From Staphylococcus sp. CAG:324 (lineage in GTDB: Bacteria > Bacillota_I > Bacilli_A > ML615J-28 > CAG-313): a stretch of DNA of 64,000 nt. Numbering within the stretch: the first letter of the stretch is position 1; every line of letters starts with the position of its first letter. The notes beneath the pieces are model-generated. The model saw nothing but the letters and a program-made list of their open reading frames with translations. It searched no databases and had not been told where the DNA came from. Both the position numbers and the translations under genes were made by a program. The stretch covers positions 237,057 through 301,056 of the forward strand of contig FR890815.1 in the NCBI GenBank assembly GCA_000433035.1. Reading direction: 5' to 3'. Below, one piece after another: positions 46,373-56,875 of the stretch.

Positions 46373-47185
46373 ATGAAAATAAGATGCAAAAATTGTTATC
46401 GTATTTTAAATCCTAATGAAGAATATTGTACTAGTTGTGGTGAATATAGCGAAAAAATGCATAAAGCGATGGTGACAGGTGATTATGGTCCTGATCCTGT
46501 GGCAAAATTTAAAATAAGTTTTGGGATTTATGCAATTGCCGGTTTTATTTTATGTGGAATTTTTCAAGTTATTTTTGCTTTAATTGAAAATAAAATGAAT
46601 AATGATAGCGGCTATACTAATCTTTTTTGTCAAACCAATAGTTTATTTTATAGCAGTATAATTGCTTTTGTTACAATGCTTATTGTTTTTAAGAAAGATT
46701 TAAAATCTTATTTTCCCAAAATGACTAAAAATCAAATATTAGGTAGTGTTATGATTGGGAGTTTGACAGTTGCAATTGTTATCCTACTTAATTATTTATC
46801 TAATTTCACTTTAATTTTTCCTAAATATATTACAAAATATTTAGAAGAAGGTAGTGCTGTCTTTTTTGATTTTAAAGGTGAGTGTATTTTTAAGATTGTT
46901 GTGGGGACACTTTTATCTAGTATTTGTTTAGAAATACTTGGTAGAAAGTATCTAGTTGATGCTCTTGATGAAACCATGCTTTCAGATCAGGCTATCTATT
47001 TTGTTACTAGTATTGTTGTTGCACTTTTTGAAATAGCTTGGATTATGTCGTTAGAAATTGCGATTGTGAGTATAGTTTTTAATTTAGTAGCCACGGGTAT
47101 TTATATGTATACCAATCGAAATCTTTTGGTGAATATCATAATGCGAATTTTGATTGTGTTAATTGTTTTGATTATATTTTTATAG
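46373..47185 (+). CDS. Zinc-ribbon multi-pass membrane protein
   Basis: Protein of 270 residues. It starts with a CxxC...CxxC zinc ribbon (CKNC, then CTSC, residues 5-24), followed by about seven hydrophobic segments. The block EILGRKYLVDAL and the C-terminal helices faintly recall CPBP/CAAX-type membrane proteases, but the double Glu of that family is absent, so any peptidase role is doubtful. It lies 9 bp before ychF and is likely co-transcribed with it. Confidence 0.75.
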   Translation: MKIRCKNCYRILNPNEEYCTSCGEYSEKMHKAMVTGDYGPDPVAKFKISFGIYAIAGFILCGIFQVIFALIENKMNNDSGYTNLFCQTNSLFYSSIIAFVTMLIVFKKDLKSYFPKMTKNQILGSVMIGSLTVAIVILLNYLSNFTLIFPKYITKYLEEGSAVFFDFKGECIFKIVVGTLLSSICLEILGRKYLVDALDETMLSDQAIYFVTSIVVALFEIAWIMSLEIAIVSIVFNLVATGIYMYTNRNLLVNIIMRILIVLIVLIIFL

Positions 47186-47194
47186 AGGTGAATT

Positions 47195-48292
47195 ATGAGT
47201 TTAACAGCAGGAATTGTTGGTTTACCTAATGTTGGTAAATCAACATTATTTAATGCCATTACAAAATCAGGAGCACTAGCCGCTAATTTTCCTTTTGCGA
47301 CAATTGAACCTAATGTTGGAGTAGTTGAAGTAAAAGATAAACGGTTAGATAAAATTGTTGAGATAGTCAAACCACGAAGTATAGTTCCTACTTCATTTTC
47401 TTTTACCGATATTGCAGGACTTGTTAAAGGTGCAAGTAAAGGTGAAGGTCTAGGCAATCAATTTTTATCACATATTCGTGATGTTGATGCTATTTGTGAG
47501 GTTGTTAGATGCTTTGAAGATCCCAATATTATTCATGTAGAAGGAAAAGTAGATCCAATCAGTGATATTGAAGTAATTAATTTAGAATTGATTTTAGCAG
47601 ATTTAGAAGTTGTTGAAAAAAGATTACCAAAAATAGAAAAAAAAGCTCAACTTAAAGTTGATAATGATGCAGTTTTTGAATATCAAATTTTAAAAAAACT
47701 GCATGATGGTTTTTTGAACAATATTCCTGCTCGCTTAATCCCCTTAACAACAGAAGAAAAACTGTATGTGAAAAACTATCAGTTTTTGACAATGAAACCA
47801 ATATTGTATGTTGCCAATGTTGGTGAAAACGATATTGTAAAGGGGAATCAATATGTTAAATTAGTAGAAGAATATGCTAAAAAGGAAGAATCAAAAGTTG
47901 TAATGATTTCCGCAAAAATAGAAGAAGAATTAAGTATGTTAGATGATGAAGATCGGCAAATGTTTTTAGACGATCTGGGGTTAGAAGAAAGTGGATTAGA
48001 CAGACTTGTCAAAGAAGCTTATGCTTTGCTTGGTCTTTGTACTTTCTTTACAGCAGGTGAAAAAGAATGTAGAGCTTGGACTTTTAGAAAAGGAATGCTT
48101 GCTCCTCAGTGTGCTGGTGTTATTCATAGTGATTTTGAAAGAGGATTTATTAGAGCTGAAACGTATTCTTATGAAGATCTAGTTGAATATGGAACGCCTC
48201 TTAAAGTAAAAGAGGCTGGAAAAGTGCGTCTAGAAGGAAAAGATTATGTTGTAAGAGATGGTGACATTATGCTTTTTAGATTTAATGTATAA
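47195..48292 (+). CDS. ychF: Redox-regulated ATPase YchF
   Basis: Obg-related P-loop protein of 365 residues, full length. P-loop GLPNVGKST (9-17) and DIAGLVKGASKGEGLG (G3). The G4 position reads NVGE, where true GTPases have NKxD; this is the YchF change that favours ATP. A C-terminal TGS domain follows. It associates with ribosomes and affects stress responses. An AGAGGTG site precedes the ATG. Confidence 0.97.
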   Translation: MSLTAGIVGLPNVGKSTLFNAITKSGALAANFPFATIEPNVGVVEVKDKRLDKIVEIVKPRSIVPTSFSFTDIAGLVKGASKGEGLGNQFLSHIRDVDAICEVVRCFEDPNIIHVEGKVDPISDIEVINLELILADLEVVEKRLPKIEKKAQLKVDNDAVFEYQILKKLHDGFLNNIPARLIPLTTEEKLYVKNYQFLTMKPILYVANVGENDIVKGNQYVKLVEEYAKKEESKVVMISAKIEEELSMLDDEDRQMFLDDLGLEESGLDRLVKEAYALLGLCTFFTAGEKECRAWTFRKGMLAPQCAGVIHSDFERGFIRAETYSYEDLVEYGTPLKVKEAGKVRLEGKDYVVRDGDIMLFRFNV

Positions 48293-48336
48293 AAATATAA
48301 ATTTTACAAAAAAAAAGAATAAAGTGAGGTGAAATC

Positions 48337-50019
48337 ATGGATGAAAAAAATTTATATTTAGAATCGTTAAAACATCGCAATTATGATATGTATAAATACT
48401 TTAAAAGAGGTTTAGATATGATTGCTACTTTAAAGGAAAAGACCTATGAGGCATATATTGTTGGTGGCGTTGTCCGTGATTTCGTTTTAAATGTTGATTT
48501 TAATGATATTGATATCGCTACTAGTGCCACACCTGCTGCGATTAAAGATATTTTTTCTAGTTGCAATATTGATGATTATTATGAATCTTTAGGAACAATT
48601 GTTATTAAAGAGGCTGGTTTTAGATATGAAATAACGACCTTTAGGACCGAAGAATATGTAAAATTTAAAATCAAAGATGTTCATTATTCTAAAAAATTAG
48701 TAGAAGATATTATTAGGAGGGATTATACCATCAATGCCTTAGCCTTAACCCCTAATTTGACAGTTGTCGATTTGGTTGAAGGTCAAAAGGATTTAGAAAA
48801 TGGCATTGTGAGAATCATTGGTAGTGGTAAAAGACGCTTTAAAGATGATCCTACAAGGATTTTAAGAGGTCTTCATTTGGTAGCTAAATTTGGTTTTGAT
48901 ATTGAAAGTAATACTGAAAAAGGCATGCGCAAAAGCAAACAATATTTAAAAGAACTAAGTGATCAAAAAATGATAACCTTATTATATAAAATTTTAAATG
49001 AAAAGTTTGGTTTAAAAGCATTAAAAGCTATAGATGATAATAATTTATTCAAATTTTTACCGAACTATTCTTATTGGGTAAGATTACTCATAAAAAGTTA
49101 TAAAAAGTTAGGAACAATTGAAAAGATTACCCTTCTTTATCGAATAATGGGACAAATACCTGATAATACTGGTCATACCCATGAAGAATTGGTCGAAATA
49201 AAAAAATTATTAGAACTTTCACAACATTTATCAGTAAATAAAGTGAACGCAATGATGGTTTTTAAAATTAAAGTTGAGGATTTATTAGCTGCTGATCGCA
49301 TTTCTAAAGCGTATAATCATAAATATCATAGTCAAAAACGTAAAATTAAAAGTATCCATAAACATTTGCCAATTCATCATGAAAAAGAATTAGATTTTAG
49401 CAACCGTGAATTAATCAGTATAGTTGGTTCTGATGATCCTAAAATCTCAATGATTAGATCGGAGTTATTATCAATGGTTATTAATGGTGAAGTGCCGAAT
49501 AAGAATTTACTTCTTAGAAATGAAGTTATGAAATTAATGAGCAAATCAACGCTAAATAAACAAGCAATGATAACTAGGGCACCAGATACAGATAAAAAAA
49601 TATTTAATCCTATTTTTGCCAATAAAAGAGAAAAAGAAGATAAATATTTTGATGATGCTAAAGAAGAAGAAAAATTATATCAAAAAGTTTATGATGATTA
49701 TTCAGAAACTTTAGAGAATAATTTTGATGCTTGGGACCAAGTACCTGTTGATATTGATTACTATGAGCAATTAGGTGGTTTATCTTCAAATAATAAACTA
49801 GTTGATATTTCTGATGAGGAATTAAAAATGATAAAAGATGAATATAAAGAAGATTTTATGCAACTTTATAAAATATATGTAAAGGGTGTTAAAAATTATT
49901 ATGAGTTATCAGAAAGAGAACAAAAAATCAAGAGTGAAGAAATTAAACAACAAGTTAAAGAGTTTTTATTAAGAAATAATACCAAATATCGCGTATTAAA
50001 TGAAAGAGGTCTAGTTTAA
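48337..50019 (+). CDS. cca: CCA tRNA nucleotidyltransferase / poly(A) polymerase with long C-terminal extension
   Basis: Class II nucleotidyltransferase of 560 residues. The head domain shows GGVVRD (43-48), the metal-binding D57-I-D59 pair and the RRDYTINALAL motif. It should add or repair the CCA end of tRNA, or act as a poly(A) polymerase; these cannot be separated by eye. Family members usually have about 400-450 residues. Here residues of about 410-560 form an extra, highly charged and mostly helical tail, with no motif that I recognise. The stop overlaps the next ATG by one base, so it is coupled to yhaM, another 3'-end RNA enzyme. Confidence 0.88.
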   Translation: MDEKNLYLESLKHRNYDMYKYFKRGLDMIATLKEKTYEAYIVGGVVRDFVLNVDFNDIDIATSATPAAIKDIFSSCNIDDYYESLGTIVIKEAGFRYEITTFRTEEYVKFKIKDVHYSKKLVEDIIRRDYTINALALTPNLTVVDLVEGQKDLENGIVRIIGSGKRRFKDDPTRILRGLHLVAKFGFDIESNTEKGMRKSKQYLKELSDQKMITLLYKILNEKFGLKALKAIDDNNLFKFLPNYSYWVRLLIKSYKKLGTIEKITLLYRIMGQIPDNTGHTHEELVEIKKLLELSQHLSVNKVNAMMVFKIKVEDLLAADRISKAYNHKYHSQKRKIKSIHKHLPIHHEKELDFSNRELISIVGSDDPKISMIRSELLSMVINGEVPNKNLLLRNEVMKLMSKSTLNKQAMITRAPDTDKKIFNPIFANKREKEDKYFDDAKEEEKLYQKVYDDYSETLENNFDAWDQVPVDIDYYEQLGGLSSNNKLVDISDEELKMIKDEYKEDFMQLYKIYVKGVKNYYELSEREQKIKSEEIKQQVKEFLLRNNTKYRVLNERGLV

Positions 50020-50957
50020 TGAAAAAGTTTATTGATATGAAAATAGGAGAAGATGTTGAGTTTTATGCTTTAGTAGAGTCAACCCAAAAACGGTATACAC
50101 CTAATAAAAGTTCTTATTATAGTATAACATTATCAGATGGTGATTCTAATATTGATGCTAGAGTTTGGGATGTAAATTTGATTGAAAAAAATGAAGTGAA
50201 TCCAGGAATGGTATGCTTTTTTAGTGCTCATATTAATGAATATGCAGGAAAATCTCAGTTTGTGATAAGTGGAATTAGATTAGTTAGCGAAGAAGAAATT
50301 AAGGATAAAAAGTTTTATCGCTCTGCCCCTCTTTCAGAAGAGGAACTTAGAACTAAGATAAAAAACTATATTCATAAAATATCCAACAAAATTTTAAAAA
50401 ATTTAGTGGTTGGTTTGATTTCTAAAGTTCCTGATGATTATTTTGTTTTTCCTGCTGCTATGTCTATGCATCACAACTATTTTAATGGGCTTGCTTACCA
50501 TACCTATTCAATGTTGATGTTAGCTGATAAATTTTTAGAAGTTTATGAAGGAATGAATGCGGATTTATTATATGCTGGCGTATTGTTACATGATATAGGT
50601 AAAACTAAAGAATTAACAGGGCCTAGATCACCTCTTTATACAGAGGAGGGAAATCTTCTTGGACATATTGTAATTGGTCTTCAGATGCTTGCAATTGAAG
50701 CAGCGGAACAACATGTTGATGACACAGAAGAATATAAAACGTTAAGTCATTTAGTGGCCTCTCATCATGGTGAATTAGAGTTTGGTTCGCCAAAAGAACC
50801 TGCCATTATGGAAGCATTTGCTTTGCACTTTATTGATTTAGCAGATTCTAAAATGGCACCAATTAGTGCTGAAATTTTGAAGACTCAAAAGGGTGCTTAT
50901 TCTTCACCAATTACAAGTTTAAATCGAAAAAGTATTTATGTACCTAATTTGAAATAA
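50019..50957 (+). CDS. yhaM: 3'-5' exoribonuclease YhaM (OB fold plus HD domain)
   Basis: Protein of 312 residues, typical length. An N-terminal OB fold for nucleic-acid binding (about 10-90) and an HD phosphohydrolase-type domain with GLAYHTYSML, LLHDIGKTKEL and SHHGELEFGS. YhaM trims single-stranded RNA from the 3' end. It is translationally coupled to the cca gene, pairing 3'-end addition and 3'-end trimming, and ends at a shared terminator. Confidence 0.95.
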   Translation: MKKFIDMKIGEDVEFYALVESTQKRYTPNKSSYYSITLSDGDSNIDARVWDVNLIEKNEVNPGMVCFFSAHINEYAGKSQFVISGIRLVSEEEIKDKKFYRSAPLSEEELRTKIKNYIHKISNKILKNLVVGLISKVPDDYFVFPAAMSMHHNYFNGLAYHTYSMLMLADKFLEVYEGMNADLLYAGVLLHDIGKTKELTGPRSPLYTEEGNLLGHIVIGLQMLAIEAAEQHVDDTEEYKTLSHLVASHHGELEFGSPKEPAIMEAFALHFIDLADSKMAPISAEILKTQKGAYSSPITSLNRKSIYVPNLK

Positions 50958-50960
50958 AAA

Positions 50961-50998
50961 AAAACTTAACTTTGAATTATATATCAAAGTTAAGTTTT
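50961..50998. terminator. Bidirectional terminator between yhaM and the convergent foldase-like gene
   Basis: A perfect 15-bp stem, AAAACTTAACTTTGA (50961-50975) with TCAAAGTTAAGTTTT (50984-50998), with A and T runs on both sides. Confidence 0.93.
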
Positions 50999-51030
50999 TT
51001 ATTTAATGAGAAAATTTCATAAGAAACTTT

Positions 51031-53433
51031 TTATTCTTCAACATCTTCCTCAACAACTTTACATGCATTAATATATTCTCTTAGTAATTCTTTGTTATCA
51101 AAAGTAATCGTTGTTAATAATTCTAATGATTCATCCATTAAAGCATTGTTAACAGTATCACTATCAGCCAAAGCATTTATTGCCGGAATATAGTATGTAG
51201 TTATACAATTTTTAACAGCAGTAGTAGTATTTGATGGATTTTTCAGATAATTTTCATATTGTAAACGAGTAGGTTTATATGACTTTGTTGAAGATGTAAT
51301 GTAATATGGTTTTACAATCTTAGTTACAAAATATAAATAAGTTGTATTTTCACAAAGAACAAAATCATTTTCAGTATCGGATACATTTACAAAATCAGTT
51401 GCTCTAACTGTATAAGTTACATCATTTTTAGTATAAGTATAAGATTTGCTTAAATCTTGACCTGAAAGATCTGTACCTTTTTCGCTGTCAGTATCATTGT
51501 ATGCTAATAATCTTGCATATTGAGTTCGAATTTGTTCTATTATTTTTTCATCATTACTGCTAGATGCATTATAACTGGCACTAGAAATTAATTTAACTTT
51601 TAAACCAGCAGTTTTAAATTCTTTCCAAATACCATTTTGATTTTTATTGGTAAGATTGTATTCAAGAATGACATCATTTAAAGCAGTAGTAATTGTTTCT
51701 TTTTTCTTCACTGCTTCAGCATAAATTGTTTGAAGCAATTGAGTTGCAAGTAAAGCCTCAGGGCTACCTTCTGTTACTTCATCAGCTTTATTATCTAAAT
51801 TTTTATCATAATAAACTTTTAAACCAACTGCAGTAGCATTGAAATAATTGTTATAGATTTCTTCCATTTTTTCTTGTACTAAAGCATCAATAGGAGTAGT
51901 AACTTCACCACTTTCATCTTTTACTTCTTCAACTAAATATAAAGATTCTTTAAACTCATCTAACGATTCTTCGTATAAACTTGAATCAAGGTTAATAATA
52001 ATTTTTTCTTCAGATAGAAGGCCAAGATAGTCTCTAACAAAGTTGTCCCAACCATAATTTTTATCAAAACCTAAAGATGCATAATCGCCATTTTCAAATG
52101 CTTCTTTATATTCAGCAATTTCTGCTTCATAATAATCATCGTATTTTTCTTGATCTAAGATAGTACCAGTAGCAAGATCATATACGCCATTATCTTTTAG
52201 TACAATATATTGTTTTAAATATAATGCAGCAATATATACACCATAATTACTTATAAGTTTATCATAAAATTGATCTGCAGTTACGTATATGGTTTTTCCA
52301 TTTAATTCATAACTAAATACATTAACATTACTTTCTTCTTTAGTATAAACAAAAGCAGGGTAATCATCTGTTGAATAACCTAAATTTTTGAAAATACTAT
52401 CATAGGTAATTTTATAAAAATTTTCAAGTCCAGCATCATAAATTTTAAGGTTATGAGCAAGTTCATTTTCTTGTGAAGCCATTGTTGCATAAGCACTAGA
52501 AACTTCTGCCTCAATTAAATCTTCAATGACTTTATCTTTTTCACTTTCAAGTGTAACAACATTTCCATCTTCATCTAAATTTCCTGATTCAGTACTCTTG
52601 TATATTAAGTATAAATCACTGCCATAAATAGTAGGAGCTTTTGAATAATCGCCATCTTTCCAATTATAGACCGCATTTGCTAAAGAGGAATTGATAGTTG
52701 TTAAATCTTCATAAGTATAAGTTTTTAAACCACTTTCGTTTACATTATTGATATCTTTATAAATGTTTTCAAAGATGGCTAAAATCTCATCTTTAGTATA
52801 TTTAGTACCATCAGTTTTTTGCCAACCAGTATTTAAATAATTTAAGTCAATATTATTACTTGTCATAAAATAATTAGCTTCATTACGAGAATCAAATCTA
52901 ATAATAATCAAATCATTAGTTTTACGATAAGTGTTTTCAAACGCTTTTTCGATATCTTCATCTTTAAAATAATCTTCTTCCATATGATCTTTAAAGTATT
53001 TTTTACCATATTCTAATCTACGATATACTAAACGATAATATGTTTCATAATAATTATCATCTTCAGGGTTTTTGCTTAATCCCGATAAGATTAATTCATC
53101 AAGAAATTTTTGTTTTACTTCATCCGTTTTTTCTTCATCACCATAAATGATTTCATCTAAATATTCTTGGAATCCTTCTTCATCACTTAAAGCTGGAAGA
53201 AGTGCATCATCAACCATATTTAACAAAACTTCAGTTCCATAAGAATTTAGTAATTGATAATAAACATCTTTTTTTGTAATTGTATAATTACCAATTTTTA
53301 AGTACGTTCCTGTTGGATCAGAAAGTGTTGGAATAAGACGATTTTTATCTTTGGAACATTTTTTACAACTTGCACAAACCATTACAGCACAAATTGCTAA
53401 TATAATAACAATAAATCTTTTAAAGTTTTTCAT
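51031..53433 (-). CDS. Large SurA/PrsA-like lipoprotein (paralogue 2)
   Basis: Protein of 800 residues from the ATG at 53433, which follows the upstream gene's stop by 13 bp; longer in-frame starts would overlap that gene. Signal peptide with lipobox CASC. The opening YLKIGNYTITKKDVYYQLLNS resembles the N-terminal chaperone domain of SurA/PrsA foldases and aligns with the start of the neighbouring 1060-residue protein. The remainder is acidic and helical with Tyr/Asp-rich repeats, and there is no clear parvulin (PPIase) active site. It probably assists folding of the many exported proteins; this is inference. It is in one operon with its paralogue. Confidence 0.78.
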   Translation of the reverse strand: MKNFKRFIVIILAICAVMVCASCKKCSKDKNRLIPTLSDPTGTYLKIGNYTITKKDVYYQLLNSYGTEVLLNMVDDALLPALSDEEGFQEYLDEIIYGDEEKTDEVKQKFLDELILSGLSKNPEDDNYYETYYRLVYRRLEYGKKYFKDHMEEDYFKDEDIEKAFENTYRKTNDLIIIRFDSRNEANYFMTSNNIDLNYLNTGWQKTDGTKYTKDEILAIFENIYKDINNVNESGLKTYTYEDLTTINSSLANAVYNWKDGDYSKAPTIYGSDLYLIYKSTESGNLDEDGNVVTLESEKDKVIEDLIEAEVSSAYATMASQENELAHNLKIYDAGLENFYKITYDSIFKNLGYSTDDYPAFVYTKEESNVNVFSYELNGKTIYVTADQFYDKLISNYGVYIAALYLKQYIVLKDNGVYDLATGTILDQEKYDDYYEAEIAEYKEAFENGDYASLGFDKNYGWDNFVRDYLGLLSEEKIIINLDSSLYEESLDEFKESLYLVEEVKDESGEVTTPIDALVQEKMEEIYNNYFNATAVGLKVYYDKNLDNKADEVTEGSPEALLATQLLQTIYAEAVKKKETITTALNDVILEYNLTNKNQNGIWKEFKTAGLKVKLISSASYNASSSNDEKIIEQIRTQYARLLAYNDTDSEKGTDLSGQDLSKSYTYTKNDVTYTVRATDFVNVSDTENDFVLCENTTYLYFVTKIVKPYYITSSTKSYKPTRLQYENYLKNPSNTTTAVKNCITTYYIPAINALADSDTVNNALMDESLELLTTITFDNKELLREYINACKVVEEDVEE

Positions 53434-53446
53434 TTTAAGTACCATC

Positions 53447-56400
53447 CTATTTCTCTTCTGCATAGCTTTCAAGTAGATAATCAATGTAGAATAATAATTG
53501 ATCCTTATTGAAACCTTCTGCAAATGTCATAGAATCAAGATCTGCTTTTAATTTATTGGCAAGTTCTTTTTCGACAATGTAGGTTTCAACTTCTGTTTTA
53601 GCACTATCATACCAAGCTGTACATTTTGCACTTATATCTTCATCTAATGTATAAGTCTTATTTTCATCATCAAAGTCTTCTAAATCTAAACCTAATTTTT
53701 CCATTAATTCTTTTACTTCTTTAGCATATTCATCAACTTTAACTTCTAATTGTTTAATTTGTTCTTTATAAGAAGTTACTGCAGTTTCATTACCAGATGC
53801 ACTTTCTAAATTCTTTTTAGCTGTTGTTAAACTAGATTGAGTTTCAGTAAGTTTAGTTGATGCTTCATATAATTTGATTTCATCTTCAGTAGGTTGATCA
53901 ACAAAGTCATACGCTTTTTCAACAGCTACAGCATGGAAACCATAAGAAGTAGCAAAAGCATAATTTTGATCTGTATTTACGATATTATATTTTAAAGCCT
54001 CAACAATTGGATTAGTATAATTAGTATCATCTTCAGCAGCTTTTGAGTCATAAACAAGACCATTATCATTAGCATAATTCCACATTTCAAGCATTACATC
54101 TTTGAATTCTTCAACTAAAGAAGATGTGTGATCATAATTAGCAGATTTTTCAAATTTAATTTGTAAACCAGCAACTTTATATTTACCAAAGGCTTCTTCT
54201 AAAGTAGTTGGATTATTTACCACTTCATATTTAGCATCTTTGTAAACAGTAACTACTTCTGTAAGTTTATCTGAAATTGTACCAGTTGCTAAAACTTCAT
54301 CATATCTTGTCATGATTAATGTTGCAAGTTCTTCGGCAAGTTCAATTTGTTCAGGAGTCCAATTTTCTTCAGTTACATCATCTTTATTGCTTTCAACAAG
54401 TTTGGTATCTGGAGTGCCATCATAATCATAATCAACAGAAATGATTAGATTCATTACATCAACTTTATAAACTTCATCTTGCGCTTTTTCCATTGCTTCT
54501 TTAATTCTTTCAAAATTATACAGTGATTCAGTATATTTTTCTAAAACATCAATGTAAATTTTACCACCATAATTTCGATTAATTAATAGTTCTTTTTCAG
54601 AATTGGCACCAAAATAATCATGAATAAAGTTTTTCCATCCATATGATGCAGGGAAATTAGGGATATATCCATAATATGCAAGATATGCATACGTAAAATA
54701 ATCAAGTTCAAAATTTTGTTTAAAAGAAGAAATATCGGATTTTAATAAAGATTTAATATAGTCTTTATCTTCAATATCTTTCCAAGGGTTAAGAGATGTA
54801 TTAAAATCACTATTAATAATATAATATTGATCAACATAAGATTTAACATAAGTTGCACCATATTTTGCTTCCATTTCAGCAAATAATTGATCAGGTGTGA
54901 TTTCTAAACCATCTACTACCGCAACTATTTTTTTCTTGTTCTTACGACTAGTTTTATATTCATCGAAATCTGTTTCACTTAGAGTTGTACTATAGAAAGT
55001 ATTATAGTTATATTCATAGATAGCCTCAATAAATTTATCATAAATTTTTAGACCACTTTCTTGACGTCTAACATAATACATTCTTTCAATATTAGCTTTT
55101 TCATTTTCGCCAACTTTATATAAATCTTCTGTCATTTGTTGAATTACTTCATCACGAGAATTTTCTAATGTTGGTTCTTCACCTTCGCCAAGTTTGATAA
55201 ATAAACAATAATAATCGCCAACACTTTCAAGTTTTACGGAATAAGATTTATAGAATTCTGCCGCATCATCAGAATAAGTTAATTTCGTAGAAGTAGAAGT
55301 TAGATATGCAGCATAATCACTATCGTCTGTTACTTCCCAAATAAACTGAGAATATTTAGAAATATCATTATTTAAAGTAAAGTTGTAGTCTAAAACTACA
55401 TCTAAGGCATCAACCACAACAGTTTTGGTTTCTTCTTTTTCAGAATCATCAGAACTGGTTGCGGTAACTTCAATTTTATAAGTTACTTCAAGAGTTGTTT
55501 CACCAAATTTTATAATACCTTTGATTGTTTGTGAAAGTTTAGAAGAAGTACGAGTAACTGTTATGATACCAGTTTCACTATTTAATTTAAAGTTTTCTTC
55601 GTCAACGGCTTCCCACTCAATTGTAGCATTTTTATCACTGCCATTAATTACAACTTCTAGTGGTAAATTTAAATCGCCTTTAATTGTGGCATATTTTTTC
55701 ATTTGCTCATCTAAAGCAACCTTTACTAATTGTAAAGTTCTTGCTTCACTGACTGATGTTGTATAATAATCGCTTGTAATAATTGCCTCACCATTATTGG
55801 TATAAGCCCAAACTTCGTTGTACATACCAATAAATGCTGCAATCACTTCATCTGGTGTTAAGTAATCGTGAAGAGTAGGATATTCTTTTACTTCAGGATC
55901 ATAGGTTGATTTTACCCATCCAGCAAGTTGATTAGTAGATGAGGTGGATTTAGAGGCATCAGGATTAATGCCATACTTTTTCATCATTGCATCAGCAGCA
56001 GCTTTGCTAGTAAAAGGAATAAACAAGCCAGTTGTTGTTTTTCCAAAATTATCTTCAAAGTATTCTTCAATATCCTCATCATCGAATAAGCCAGTTTTAC
56101 CATTATCTATGCGATCTTGTTCATATCTTTTTAGATACTCGGCTTTGGCCCAAACTTCTTTTGCATATTGTAAACGATAATAATCTTTTACCTTTGTCCA
56201 TACTTTGCTCGTATAGGCATCGTATGCACTATTTTCATCAGCATCCGCTTTGGTTATGACACCAGTTATGATTAAGGATTCAATGACATCATCCCATTCT
56301 TTTTGTTTATCACCTTTAAAATCTTCACCAAAGATATCATTTTCAATATAAGGAATTAAATCTTCATCTTTTACCTTTGCGATTTCATCTTTGTAAAGAT

Positions 56401-56629
56401 AGGTGTCAATTAAACGAGTTAATTCAACTACTCCATAATCTTTTTTTAAAGCATCATATATCGTTTGCTTTGTTACATTTAAATTGCCAAATTGTAAATA
56501 ACTTTCCTCACCATTACTTAATTTTGGTGTTTTACTGTTTGTTGCATTAACAATAACAATTGTTATGGCAATTACAATAATTAAAGAAAGTCCTATTACA
56601 ACAGGCAATAGTTTCTTAAAAATTTTCAT
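53447..56629 (-). CDS. Giant SurA/PrsA-like membrane-anchored protein (paralogue 1)
   Basis: Protein of 1060 residues. An N-terminal membrane anchor or signal (about 7-29) without a lipobox, then YLQFGNLNVTKQTIYDALKK, the same SurA_N-like opening as its downstream paralogue. An Ig-like beta domain lies near residues 310-400 (motif ATIEWEAVDEENFKLN). The rest is helical, including a coiled-coil-like stretch (about 930-990). No catalytic PPIase motif was seen. AAGGAAAC precedes the ATG on the - strand. It is first gene of a two-gene operon. It is far longer than ordinary PrsA (about 300 residues). A role in export or folding is inferred from the N-terminal domain only. Confidence 0.75.
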   Translation of the reverse strand: MKIFKKLLPVVIGLSLIIVIAITIVIVNATNSKTPKLSNGEESYLQFGNLNVTKQTIYDALKKDYGVVELTRLIDTYLYKDEIAKVKDEDLIPYIENDIFGEDFKGDKQKEWDDVIESLIITGVITKADADENSAYDAYTSKVWTKVKDYYRLQYAKEVWAKAEYLKRYEQDRIDNGKTGLFDDEDIEEYFEDNFGKTTTGLFIPFTSKAAADAMMKKYGINPDASKSTSSTNQLAGWVKSTYDPEVKEYPTLHDYLTPDEVIAAFIGMYNEVWAYTNNGEAIITSDYYTTSVSEARTLQLVKVALDEQMKKYATIKGDLNLPLEVVINGSDKNATIEWEAVDEENFKLNSETGIITVTRTSSKLSQTIKGIIKFGETTLEVTYKIEVTATSSDDSEKEETKTVVVDALDVVLDYNFTLNNDISKYSQFIWEVTDDSDYAAYLTSTSTKLTYSDDAAEFYKSYSVKLESVGDYYCLFIKLGEGEEPTLENSRDEVIQQMTEDLYKVGENEKANIERMYYVRRQESGLKIYDKFIEAIYEYNYNTFYSTTLSETDFDEYKTSRKNKKKIVAVVDGLEITPDQLFAEMEAKYGATYVKSYVDQYYIINSDFNTSLNPWKDIEDKDYIKSLLKSDISSFKQNFELDYFTYAYLAYYGYIPNFPASYGWKNFIHDYFGANSEKELLINRNYGGKIYIDVLEKYTESLYNFERIKEAMEKAQDEVYKVDVMNLIISVDYDYDGTPDTKLVESNKDDVTEENWTPEQIELAEELATLIMTRYDEVLATGTISDKLTEVVTVYKDAKYEVVNNPTTLEEAFGKYKVAGLQIKFEKSANYDHTSSLVEEFKDVMLEMWNYANDNGLVYDSKAAEDDTNYTNPIVEALKYNIVNTDQNYAFATSYGFHAVAVEKAYDFVDQPTEDEIKLYEASTKLTETQSSLTTAKKNLESASGNETAVTSYKEQIKQLEVKVDEYAKEVKELMEKLGLDLEDFDDENKTYTLDEDISAKCTAWYDSAKTEVETYIVEKELANKLKADLDSMTFAEGFNKDQLLFYIDYLLESYAEEK

Positions 56630-56875
56630 CTTTTTTGTTTCCTTTCTTGAAATTAAAAAATTTTTAACGTTTATATTTTACCATTTTTTATAAAAAAATT
56701 CAACTTATAAAAGCTATTTTTAATAACTAAATACAACTTTTTTTAAAAAAGATGGTCAAATGTGAAATTAATGTGAAATTATTCTAATAGGCAAAAGTAA
56801 TAGTCATATAAAAAAAATCTTCATAAATTAAGAGTGTAAAATGATAGCTCATTATCAATAGTGAAAGGGGGAAGA
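56630..56875. other. Divergent intergenic region between the foldase operon and the YjcZ-like gene
   Basis: About 245 bp carrying promoters in both directions. It contains two TGTGAAATT direct repeats (around 56759-56780), which could be a regulator site, and an AAAGGGGG ribosome site at its right end. No RNA gene recognised. Confidence 0.4.
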
